This document shows, one piece after another, positions 1-10,594 of a DNA stretch of 64,000 nucleotides. A program made the position numbers and the translations under genes. Numbering within the stretch: the first letter of the stretch is position 1; each line of letters opens with the position of its first letter. Source of the DNA: Austropuccinia psidii (Eukaryota > Basidiomycota > Pucciniomycetes > Pucciniales > Sphaerophragmiaceae); contig JALGQZ010000008.1 in NCBI GenBank assembly GCA_023105745.1, forward strand, positions 20,769,866-20,833,865, in the 5' to 3' direction. The notes below the pieces were generated by a model. The model was given only the letters and a program-made list of their open reading frames with translations. It had not been told where the DNA came from and made no database searches.

Positions 1-2717
1 ATCAATTACAAGAAGATTTTAATAATAAAACTTCTTTTATTAAAATAATAAAACTATTTTAATATATAATTATCTTTTGCAAGAATAATTATAATAATAA
101 TTCTTGAATAAAACTAATTTTAGATAAAAACTTTAAGAATTAAAAATAAATCACCCATTAATATTCCAAAGAACTTATTGAAAGATAAGATAGAGAGATT
201 TGACTTAGAATTGTGGATTTTAAGGATAAAAATGAATTCATAACAGTATTACAACAATATATAGTTGGATTCTATCATTTCACATCTTTCTGATTGTTTT
301 TGAAAGATTCAAAACACTTAAGAATAGCTATAACTAGTACTTACTTGTTGGTAATAATGATTTAAATGATAATAAGATGATGATGTGGAAAAAACAGCAA
401 GAGGAGGCCTCTTTTAATTCAACAACAGCTCACAGAGGCGTGCCATGGATCATACTGAAAAACAAGTGAGTGAGAAACCAGTAAACCCTTTTGGATTATT
501 GATTGCATCATCTGTTTTCACGTAAGATTATCATAATTACTTAATTGATGCTTTTACATGACTACCAACCCCATAATCGTTGATTTCTCAAAGGTATCAA
601 TGTTATTGGAAATTTCATCACAGGTTGCAATTACTGTGAATTATTGAAGATTCAGTGTTTCACATAGAATAGTCAAAAATGGACTGTACGTAAAACTTTG
701 AGTTTTACTAGTAAAACCATAATTCTTTTTTGGTAATACCATAGATAATACAGTTCTCTATTAGTCCTGAAAGTTTCAGAAATATTCATTAATAATTGTA
801 TTTTTAATGAATTTTTGCAGTTTTTACCTCATTTCTATGTAGAATTGCAAATATCAGTGTTTCACTGGTTGCTATGAGGTAAATCAATGGATACAAGTCC
901 AAAAAGGGTTTTAATTAATCTTTTGGGGTTTATCCATGGAAAAGTATTAAGAATTGACATGGTTACAGGAGTCTAAGTAGCTCTTGTCACAACCATGGCC
1001 ATTCACCTCCTTGGAACCCCGCATGGCATATCATGCAACAGTCCTTTTTGGCCAATTGGCTATATCCATCACCAGTGGCTAATATACCCACATCATCATC
1101 TTATGGACCATTTATGGCCATTTGTCTTTTGGGGCCTTCATGGTCCTTGACCTCAATCCAGAAGCCATAGCTGCAATTTATGCCCAAATGGGTATTTTTG
1201 GTCATTTCCCTCAAAACCAGGGGAGATGGCTTAAATGGCTGTTTTTGGCAATTTGGGCTCATAATGCGCACTGTGATGCAAAGTGTCCAAAAGACACTTT
1301 CCTGCCCTTTGGGCCAGTTTTTGGCTCAGAACCCAAAAGTGGCCAAAAACCCAAAGGACCCAGAAACACCTTTCCAAGCTCTGAAGCCATCACATCAATC
1401 TCTTTCCCCTCTGTCTTTCCATCTCAAGACCTTTGGACATAATCTTCTTTCCAATGAAACAATATGCCATAAATAATGTTATATATCATTGTGCATCATT
1501 TTTCAACAGCAATTCAATGGTGGCAATATCAAAGGGTCATTTCAACATTCCAACATTTCATCATTTCATCAAGGCACCCAATCATTCAGAGGACTCATCA
1601 AGGCTCAAGAGCAAGTGTTTCAGTGTCAAAGACCAATCACGCCATCAAGACGTCATTGGATGATTTCATTCACAGTATTCCTCCAAGGCAATACTGTTCA
1701 ATCAGTCTTAAGGGATTCAAGAGGCAGTTCATTCATTTATTCATTAATTCAATTTTCAAGTGTCAAAGCTCCACTAAATCCATCTTTGCAACCACCTTCA
1801 TTTCAATACATTCTGGATCCACCAAGAACTGTATTTCATTTTATAGTATGGGAAATTCATACAAACCAATTTGATTTCAATATTAGCCAGCTGTATCAAT
1901 TCCCAAAACAATCAATACAGCCTCAAGTATCAATACAGATCGGTTTTCAGCCTGAAGAACTCAAGCTCCCAACTTTTCACATATACTGGCTACACTTTCC
2001 ACCCTGGGGGGTTTTCCCCAGTTAACTAATATAGTTTGATTTTTTTATCTTTATTTTCTTTTCATTCTGTTAAAGCAAATACTGATATTATCAAGTCAGT
2101 CATTTAGCACCTTCTCTTTTTCTTTCTTCCCCTGTCAATGGATATTTGGTGGTCATACCCTTACTAATTCCATTGTTCATTTTGGCAGGTTGAAACACTT
2201 TGATGTCTTTTGTCCCCCTTGCCTATTTTTCATGTCAAAATAGAAATTTAAGCTTCAAGTGAGATATCCACTATGGGTGTACCAAAGGTCCATGTAAGAA
2301 TACCATGATATTAAGTGCTCAAAACATGCATAACACTATTCTTAGTGTATATGTAACATGGGACTTCTCACATTCCCATTATTTTGGTGTGAAATTAAGA
2401 AAAAGAAAATTTTTCACAGATCTTTTATGTGGTATTGATGATGTGGTATTGAAGTATTTTCCATTTCACCACCTCAAGGAGTTAATTTGAGCTTATTCAC
2501 TGTATGGAGCTACCCTAGGTGAATTTGTGTGTAGAATCCCATTCTGGCCTTAAATTCATGGATTTACTTACTCAATAAAAATTTATTCATGTTTTCTGAA
2601 ATCAAAAATGCAGAATTTTGGACATATGCATGACTGATGAGTTATGCATAATTCAAAATTGATTTTTAAGATAATTGTTGCCTATTTGGGTATGTCAAAT
2701 ATACCTCAAGGCTCACA
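1..2717 (-). repeat. 3' LTR of Element 1 (family A), left end off the window, interrupted by repeat C
   Basis: Base 1 matches base about 10774 of the other Element 1 LTR, and the match continues to the terminal gctcaca at 2717, next to the polypurine tract. The element-strand end reads TGTGAGCC, shared with the LTRs at 40111, 49687 and 12464. The match breaks at about 985 and resumes at about 2198. The sequence between is a different repeat, and about 185 bp of LTR present in the 10595-12464 copy are missing here. Confidence 0.9.
985..2197 (+). repeat. Repeat C, copy 1: probable solo LTR inside the family-A LTR
   Basis: This block begins TGTCACAACC and ends GGTTGAAACA, so it has TG...CA ends. 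It is absent from the other three family-A LTRs. Its last 500 bp match 31014-31510, including the G/C hairpin cctgggg...ccccag and the closing ggcaggttgaaaca. No clean target duplication is visible, and the host LTR has lost about 185 bp at the junction, so later rearrangement is likely. Calling it an LTR is inference from its ends and size (about 1.2 kb). Confidence 0.6.
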
Positions 2718-2728
2718 TTCCCTCCAAC
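2718..2728 (-). other. Polypurine tract of Element 1
   Basis: On the minus strand gttggagggaa lies directly before the LTR end TGTGAGCC. Element 2 has the matching tract ggtgggagggaa at 49675-49686. Such tracts prime plus-strand DNA synthesis in LTR retrotransposons. Confidence 0.8.
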
Positions 2729-2861
2729 GAAAAAATACAAGTTGTACTACAATTTTATCAATGGCGGAAATAAGAAAAGCCCCAAAGGGGGGTCAATGTC
2801 CATTGTCCAACCTCTTTACATCACTCATATCAAGTAATTTAAAGCACATTTATAGACATAT

Positions 2862-4237
2862 TCAGGCGTGTGGCTTTCTTTCATGTCTCAATCTTCTCAA
2901 GAGTTTACTTGAGTCAGGTATGTCTGATTCTGCCAGCCATTCATCTTCATGTACTGGATTTCAATATCTGACAAGATAATCCTCTGATTTTTACCCTTAA
3001 GTCTCCTTTCTTTAATGACTTTCTTTATCTTTTTGTCTTCATTCTGTTCCACTGGTGGGACAGTTAAAGGAGTTGGGTTCCTTAAAGGAAACAATTCTTT
3101 ATCAGCTGGTTCATAAGGCTTTATAAAGCTGACTGGAAAGGTGGGGTGTTTATTTTCCAATTCACCACTCAATTCAACTTGAACTGCATTGGGTCCATGT
3201 GAGGCAACAATAACAAAAGGTCCTACATAATAATCTTTAAGTTTCTTTGGGCCTTTCATATTATTGAAATTCAAAGTTGAAACTAGAACTAAGTCCCCTA
3301 CTTTGAAGTCTGGTACTTTATGACTCTTGTCCCACTTCTGTTTTGCATATTCAAAAGCCTCATCCATACTTTGTTTTACATGATTTTTTACTTTATCAAG
3401 CATTATCTTGAAGCTAGAAGCTGTAGGATGAATGTCAATCAAGTCTTTCCTCAGTGTGTCTGCTGGGAGTCTTGGATTCCATCCTTTTTCTAACATAGCA
3501 CGGGTTTGTCCTGTGGAAGAATGGACTGATGTCTTGTATGCCAATTCTAATGCAGGTATAAGAGTGCACCAGTGATGAGTAAAGCCATTTGAGTCTTTGA
3601 ATTCTAACACACAAGCACAAAATCTCCTGATAATGTCTTCTAAAGTTTGAATCATCCTCTCTGCTAGCCCATCTGTTTTAGGGTGATATGCTATAGAGAA
3701 TGATAACTTAGTCCCAAACAATCTATGAAGATTGGTCCAAAGTGCAGATGTGAACTTGGGATCTTTGTCACTTATGATATTATTAAATAATCCTGTATGA
3801 GAAATAGCTATACTACATAAAAGAAGAGCTTTATCCATAGCAGTGTCATCTTTATGACATGGTAAGAATATGGGAGTCTTGGTATATCTGTCTACAATGA
3901 CTAAACAAGCATTATAACTTTTGTCACCACTTGGAGGAAGTGCTGTGACCCAATTCATGTGAGCAACTTCCCAAGAGGATTTTGTTTCTTGAATATGGAC
4001 CATAAGTCCAAATTTCTTGAGCGTACTCCTGTTTGCTTTTTGACATCTGTCACAGGTGTGGCAATATTCAATGGTTTCTTTTCTCCAAGATGGCCACCAT
4101 GCACAGTTCTTCAGTTTTTCAAGTGTTCTGTCCGCTGACAGGTGCTCAGAGTAGATGATATCATGGCATTCTTGAAGAATTGTATTGATAAGCAAGCTGC
4201 TGCATAATGTCATTACACAAGAATGTTTGGTTCTGTG
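2862..4237 (-). pseudogene. pol: Integrase and chromodomain-like C-terminus of Element 1 pol
   Basis: The open part (4213 to 2897) starts with an HHCC zinc-binding segment (SEHLSADRTLEKL, then CDRCQKANR). The integrase core follows, with DKDPKFTS and [12 protein letters not shown]. The first catalytic Asp is lost: the family reads HMDWVTALP but this copy reads HMNWVTALP, with an AAT codon at 3953-3955. The GPY/F-like region and the lysine/arginine-rich chromodomain-like tail follow. A one-base loss near 2985 shifts the tail, so the family ending (RRFRHERR) is read in another frame and stops near 2862. A TAA separates this part from RNase H upstream in the same frame. The product would be non-functional. 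Confidence 0.9.
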
Positions 4238-6694
4238 TTAAATAATCCCATCAAACAAGTGAAATCTTCCTTCAGAATAGGAATTTCTCCAAACTTCATC
4301 TAGTGCATTGACCAAATATGTATCTTTGCAGTCTTTATCTATGTAAGAAGTCAGGATATGGCGATTCTTGTCTTGCTTATAAGATTCTCTGACCTCTTCA
4401 AAGAATTCAGTCCCAATATCAGTTATGTTAATCCCTTCAATTGGAATCTGTGGTTCAGCTTCCAAGGGTACATAAGCTGGGTTATCAGGAGTGTTGGCTG
4501 ATGCCCACCTACTAAGTCCATCAGAATTCTTGTGAATGTTTCCTGCTTTGTGGACTATATTTATGTTTCCTCTATATTCTTGAATGGCAATTTGCCATCT
4601 CAACATATGTCTGTTGGGAGTTTTCATGTTAAGAAGTGATTTTACTGAATTAAAGTCAGTTATCACTTCAAAATCACTGCCATCAAGATAATAGTGTAAT
4701 TTCTCAACTGCCCATACCAAACATAAGCACTCAATTTGCCTTGCACCGTATCTGGCCTCTGTTGGTTTGATTTGTCTTGAAATATAACAAACTGGTCCTT
4801 CTGTAGGTTTGTCATCAATAATTTGGACTTGATGTAGGGCTGCCCCTAATCCATCTCCACATGCATCAATGTACAATTTAAAGGGAATATTCCAGTCAGG
4901 AATGAGGAGTAAAGGTGCTTCTGTAAGAGCTCTCCTTATCTTCTCATAAGCTTTAATTCTCTCCTGTGCCATCTCAAATACAGTCTTTTGATCACAGATT
5001 CTATAAAGTGACTTGGCTAGAATTGCAAAGTCTTTCAAGTTTTGCCTATCATAACTGGCAAATCCAAGAAAAGACATCATTCCTTTTTTATTCTTGGGTA
5101 TTGGTTTAAGTAACACTGCTGCTACTTTGTTTTTGTCAATACCCAAGCTTAAACCAGAAACAATATGTCCTAATGCTTTGAGTTCTTCAAAACCAAAATT
5201 GCATTTCTTAAGTGAAATTTTCATGTTCACTTCTGCAACTTTGTGAAGTACTCTTGCAAGTCTTTCAAGGTGCAAAGACCATGAATCAGAACATATGATA
5301 ATATCATCAATATAAATGATAAGCCATCCTTCAGACAACTCTGTGGGAACGATGCTATTCATCATTCTTTGATAATGGGATGGATCATTTTTAATGCCAA
5401 ATGGCATCCTAAGATACCCATAAATACCACAGTGAGTGATAATTCTGAGTAATTTCTTAGCTTTAGGCATCAAAACATTCTTATGGAAGCCTTTTAATGC
5501 CCCCATTTATGTTATATACTTGGCTTTAGACAATTGAGTCAAGGTTTATTGAATTCTAGGGATTGGATACCTATCTGGAACTGTGTAGGTATTTAATGCT
5601 CTGAAATCTCCAACCATTCATGTCTTAAGATTATGCCAGGCAATAATAACAGGTGTTGTCACTTCAACTTCCTCATTATGGCCTACTTTCCTTAGTACAC
5701 CAAGTTGGATTAACTCTTGGATATGTTTTTCCAAGGCTTCTCTAGCTCCAGGACTGGCTGAATAAGCTGGTCTTCTAAGTTCTGGAGGATATGGCCTATC
5801 AATATTAAGAGTAATATAAACTTCATTTCTTCTTATAGCACCTAATGGTTTATTATCGGAGGCAAATGCATTATTGTATGTGTATAACACATTAATAAGT
5901 TCATTCCTCATTTTTGGTGACAATGATGGATAAATTTGTGCTTCAAAAAGCTGATTGGACACAAATTCATCTTTGTAAATATCCTTGACAGAAGATAATA
6001 CAGATATTTGTTTTGGCATATTGGAAAAAGCAAATGTTTGTCTTTTGTTATCCCCAATTGTGAAATATCTGCCTTTGGGGTTATTGATGTCAATACCATA
6101 AATCTTTAAGTAATCATTTTCAAGAATGATGTGCTGAGATGTGCAATTAACCATTACCACAATCTCAGTTTTCATCCTTACACTTCTTGCTGGGTGTGGA
6201 AATACAAGATTAGTGTCTAATATACCCAAGGGGTACATATTGTTACTGGGACTACTAAATTGCACACCTTCTAGTGGCAATAGATGGATGTTCCATTCAG
6301 GAAGTATAATTTGGAGATAATCTTTGCCCACACAAGTGCAAAATGCCCCTGTATCCAAATTTACTTTGGCTTCAATATTGCTCATCAAAACTGATGTGAT
6401 ACAGGATGCTCCAGCAGTGTAACCTTTTCCTCTAGCAGGCTTTGTTTTACACATTCTGGCATCTTGGATATTTATCAGGTTGGAGCAATCCTCACTGTAC
6501 TGTGGCAAGTTGGTATGGACTTCTGTGACCTCAAAGAAAGCTGTAATGTTTTCAATGGGATAGTCCTCCACTGGTGTATCTTCAGAGACTGCAGAATCTT
6601 GATCAGACTCCTCTTTCTCTTCAATACACTTAATTTCTTCAATGACTTGAACTTCATTGATTTTTGTCTTTTTGATGCAAGTGTTTGATTCCAA
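4238..6694 (-). pseudogene. pol: Protease, reverse transcriptase and RNase H of Element 1 pol
   Basis: In one minus-strand frame, 6694-5618 and 5506-4238 are open. The aspartic protease motif NLDTGAFCTCVG lies near 6355-6320. The RT part has RRPAYSAS, VTTPVIIAWH, the intact [10 protein letters not shown] active site and the thumb motif FLGFASY. RNase H shows [16 protein letters not shown] and VITDF. The frame is broken by TGA at 5618-5620 and two TAA codons before 5506. The motif A aspartate is replaced: the family reads SMDSLKGFH, this copy reads MGALKGFH, with GGG at 5501-5503. The enzyme is therefore dead even apart from the stops. It is followed by integrase in the same frame. Confidence 0.93.
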
Positions 6695-9600
6695 AGGGAT
6701 TCTAGTCCAGATTTTCCAATTCTTGTCCTGGTAATGATATCTTCCATTGCATTAATGTAGTCCTCTGTTGAACAGGGTTCTACACATCTGCTTTTGATAG
6801 CATGTTCCAGTTCTCCTCCACACTTTCTTAATATCTTTGTATTAATCATAGTGTCAGACATATCTGGGTGTAAAGCAGATAATCTGTCTTTTTGCTTGAA
6901 GAACCAAGTAAGTGGTTTATCTTTCTCTGAGTTAAAAATGGCACTTTCAAAAGCATTTTCCATTTTAAACCTCCAAGAATTGTTGGCCCATTTGGTAATC
7001 ACCTCAGATTTCCACCAAGACCAATCATGTTTTCTGTCAGGATGAAACTATGAAGAAGGTGTATATAGGCTAAATACAACTTTTTCTATGTTTGTGACAC
7101 AGTAATATAGTTTAAAAAAAGAGTTATAAAGTGCAAAAGATATTTAATTTAAGATAAAAAGGGCTTTACTATAGTGGATATAGTGGTGGTGAGCGCTGTT
7201 GAAAGCCCTGGGTGCAGCTTTATCTGTTGGGTTACAATAATAAAAGACTACAATAATTAAAACTATAATTATACCTGATTATTAACCAAGAGTAAAACTG
7301 TTTTTGACAGTTTACTACGTAGGTTATTCAAGAGCAGGATGAGGAGATGATTTGGCTGTGAAAAGCCCTCCTTTTATCCTGAAATGGGGGTGGAAAGGCT
7401 TTCAGACCTTTCCACGTAGAGGAAGTGAAGATTTTTCACTCTCCAGGACAGGCTTGTGGTTTGCAAACAACCTGTATACTCTGTATTAGGCTCAGATGTG
7501 GTTTTGAAACCACATCTGGGCGGTTTTCACCAATACAGGGTGAAAATCTTCATCTGGGGACCTCACAGCCTGATTCTGACGTGTATGACGCATAGAATGC
7601 TGTATAGAAACTGTATGGGACCCCAGTATTGACTGACATATGAGGTATTGAATTAAAAACATGCTTCTTCGTCTATTTTACACCTCGTATTCATGGTTAT
7701 GGGATATTATCCCATGGTAAGGCTGTATATGACAGCAGGTGGGATTTTGACCTTGAAACAGCCATAACTTTGTCAATTCTTGAGATATCAACCTCAAAAT
7801 TGGTTCTGTCTATAGCCCTGTATGGGCTCTACACAATGGTACCTCATTTGGTATGGGTATCATTAAATATGGCAGAGTTATCCCATGTACAAGATTTTTG
7901 TACATTTGCGTGTTTTAGGCAAAAAGCTGTATTGAGCTTGTTTTCCCCATAACTTCTGCAGTAGTTGAGATATGGGGAAGTGGATGGAATCATCAGATAG
8001 CCCTGATTGTGCTCTTTCCAAAAAGACCGCAATTTAGGTATCTCACACTAAAACTGTAGAAGTTAGATGAGAGGTGAATGTTTTGTTCACCCTTATTTGG
8101 CCTGAAATTGACCATAACTCCAGTAATATTGGTGCTAGCTCAGTTTGGCTGGTACCATTGAATAGCCCTGGCTTAGAGCTTCATTTTGAATACCCATTTG
8201 ATGGGGTTAAGCCTCTCCTTCTAGATTTTAGAAGAGAGGTCAAAATTAAGGTTTATGCTCAGCAATATCTTTGAGCAGGAATCACTTTGTTATTTCTTGT
8301 CCTATGGTGATGGGACTTTTTTTTTAGAACGAGGTGAGTTTCCTCTATCTTTTGATACCTTTTGAGCTCATTTGGCTCAGCTCCATGTTTTGGTGGTAGC
8401 TTGGCTATACCATTGGTTTATGGTATTTTGGCTGTCATGCTTGTGCTCTGGTTTTGAGTCACAGGCTGACATTTTCCATGATCCATTCTCATTTTGTAAT
8501 ACCATTTCTCTGCAGTTCTGGTAAAATGAGAGTGTAATTTCCCCACTATGATTTCATCACATATATTAAAGTCTTCTTGTAACATATCAATAGTCCTGAT
8601 GAACTCAATATGGCTATATTCTCCTTCACCAGAGAATGTTGGCCATTCTTCTAATTTGGGAATATCTCCAACAAAGACAACATTTTCTGCTAAAAGTGGG
8701 GTAAAACTTCCTTTAAAAGAATATTTTTCTTCAGTCAAAGGTATAGAATGTCTTGGCATATATGGTTCATAATTCTTATGAATTTGTTCTACATTTCAAT
8801 GATTTCATTCTTTAACTTCTGCCTTTCACTGTCACTTTTTGCTAAATGTGTAGCAAACTGATTGGTATATTCAACTATCTTCAAGACATGGTCTTGTAGA
8901 GCTTTAAGTCAATCATTCATTTTAAAAATAGAAACATCTTCCATTGCATCATTCTGAATCTGACATTTACTCTCCATTCTGCTACAATAATTTATAATTG
9001 AATCAAATTTGGCATTTGTCAATTCATACCATTCAGTATATTTCTTGTCATGTTTTTTAAATTCATTAATATCTAATGCTATCTTAGTTAACTTTGAATC
9101 AAGTTTACCAATTTCTAAATTAATACCTATTTGTACATGATTTATTTGTGTGGAAAAGTCCTGTTCATCCTTTCCTGCTCCTTGGCTGTGAATTCCATAC
9201 GAGTACTGGCCATGTTGAACACACTGTCCACCGCTGAAGGCTCCAATTTGGGAATCCTGTACCCTTGTGGGTAGGTCTGTGCCAATTGGCTTCGCCTTTG
9301 CCCTTGCCTTGATGGTTCTTGGGACCTCTCTGCTTCTTCTGAGGTCCTTTGGGCTTGTCTTTGGACACTTCTGGAGCTGGTAGATGCCACTGGGGCCTCT
9401 GTCTCCAGAGCTGGAGTATTTTCCAGTGCCTTCTTCTGGTCTATGGATAAAAGACTTTGGTTCTTCAACCAATTCTTTATCTTTTTGACCTTGTCTTTGC
9501 AAGACAGGGGGATCCATCCTCCCAAGAGTTCTGTGGTCTTCTCCTGATGCAGAAAGCTCTTGATGTGTAAGTAGGAGTTCACGGCCCCCTGCCAAAGGCT

Positions 9601-9796
9601 TGGGAATATTTCCCACTCCTCTTCTTTGGTTGCTCTGAACCAATTTGTGTACTGGCATTGATATATTTCTATTTCTGCCACTTGAAGATGGTTCAGCCCT
9701 GGAAATATGGTCATGAATCAGTTCAGGCTCAGAATTCACGTCAAAATCTGTTAGTACAGACCTTGGGGAATGGGGGGCAACTCTGGCATCCTCCAA
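6695..9796 (-). pseudogene. gag: Gag of Element 1, split by a solo LTR
   Basis: Gag runs from ATG at 9796 to the solo LTR (8471) and resumes at 7029. The first 295 codons (9796-8909) are open. A helical stretch and the capsid-like retrotransposon-gag region follow: EEWPTFSGEGEYSHIEF, then EKWYYKMRMDHGK, then after the insertion ITKWANNSWRF and LEHAIKSRC. Stops and small indels occur near 8909 and 8770. The CCHC zinc knuckle seen in Element 2 is missing: about 90 bp are deleted, joining GLESLWN directly to NTCIKKTK. The first 190 codons overlap ORF1, which is read in another frame. Confidence 0.88.
7035..8471 (-). repeat. Solo LTR, family B, inserted in gag of Element 1
   Basis: The reverse complement matches the Element 3 LTRs end to end (TGTCAGCCTGTGACTC ... 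TTTCATCCTGACA) at nearly the same length (1437 versus 1438 bp). It is flanked by an exact 5-bp duplication, ttttc at 7030-7034 and 8472-8476. Removing it and one ttttc restores the gag text. A full element inserted here and was lost by LTR-LTR recombination. Confidence 0.95.
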
Positions 9797-10102
9797 ATGT
9801 GTCTTTCTTGTGGAAGACTAGGCACTTCTGGATTTGGTCTTGCCTCTTCCTTGTCCACATCCATCTGGTTGGACTGAATTGTTGCTTCCATTTCTGGTAT
9901 GCATCATTTTCACGTCAATTTAAAGATAAAAGGTGAAAATAGAAGATAAAATACCCACCTTTGGGTGGTAATTTACTCTTTTCTGAGTTAAATAAGGTGC
10001 CTCTTTTAGAAATTTGCACCTCAATACTGTATTCAGATTCTGGACTAGTGATATATCTTTTACTGAGTCTTTTGCCAGCTGCATAGTATTTGATCAAAGA
10101 CA
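9142..10102 (-). CDS. ORF1 of Element 1: spliced accessory ORF overlapping gag
   Basis: Three exons read as one open frame: 10102-9959, 9893-9762 and 9698-9142, with introns 9958-9894 (65 bp, GTGGGT...CAG) and 9761-9699 (63 bp, GTCTGT...CAG). Unspliced, the frame stops at once (TAC TAA) inside the second intron. An internal ATG (MEATIQSNQMD) is at 9891. Exon 3 has an aromatic helical segment (EEEWEIFPSLWQ, then LLGGW, KIKNWLKNQ), a Lys/Pro/Gly/Gln-rich basic tract (KPKGPQKKQRGPK) and a helical end (EFTAKEQERMNRTF). It overlaps gag for more than 550 bp in another frame. The total is about 277 codons without a stop, although the rest of the element is broken. Function is unknown; the basic tract suggests nucleic-acid binding. 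The first exon starts right after a TTTTCTAG acceptor, so an upstream leader exon is likely. Confidence 0.7.
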
Positions 10103-10594
10103 CTAGAAAAAATTATAAAAGGGAAAAAAAAATATTTTTTATAATTTTTAAAATATTTTTGAAGATTTTTTATAAGTTTTATATTTTTTAATACTAAAAA
10201 AATTATTCTTTTTAAAGAAAAAAAATCAGAATTTAAGATTTTGAATGAAAATTTATTTAGAGTAACTCAAAGAATAATTTTATAAGTTTTTGGATGTGAG
10301 AAAGCCACGTGTAAAAACCGTATAAAATTAAACCAAATTCCTCATTGAAAAAGATTTCCAAAACAATTTCAAAAAATAAGAATTATTTTAACCTCAAAAT
10401 GAAATAAAAAATTATCAAATTAATATTTTTTAGAACTTAAAAATGTATTAATTAAGGGTACGAGGTTCAAAAAACTCGGTCAGGCCCCCAAATGTAAGAT
10501 TTGGTAGGTATGGTGGTTTTTTAGAACACAAAAATGAAGTCTAGAACATGATTAAAGCCAAGTCTATGGATAAAATCACGGCCAGGCCCCCAAA
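10103..10594 (-). other. AT-rich leader of Element 1 with a duplicated primer-binding region
   Basis: This non-coding stretch lies between the 5' LTR and ORF1. The primer-binding-like sequence (element strand tttgggggcctg) occurs twice, at 10577-10594 beside the LTR and at 10475-10492. The inner copy is itself preceded by an LTR-like end (tgtaagattt on the plus strand, from 10493). About 102 bp are therefore extra compared with Element 2. The rest is A/T homopolymer-rich and shows no gene. Confidence 0.75.

Noticed and set aside
985..2197. Repeat C read as a protein gene (178-codon ORF 1489-2025)
   Set aside because: The ORF does not persist in copy 2 at 31014-31510 and has no motif; repetitive caatacag words explain its openness.
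6794..7045. Plus ORFs opposite gag and pol of Element 1 (also 6464-6688 and 8548-8772) and their mirror images in Element 2
   Set aside because: Shadows of the real minus-strand gag-pol frame; they repeat in Element 2 only because the sequence is homologous.
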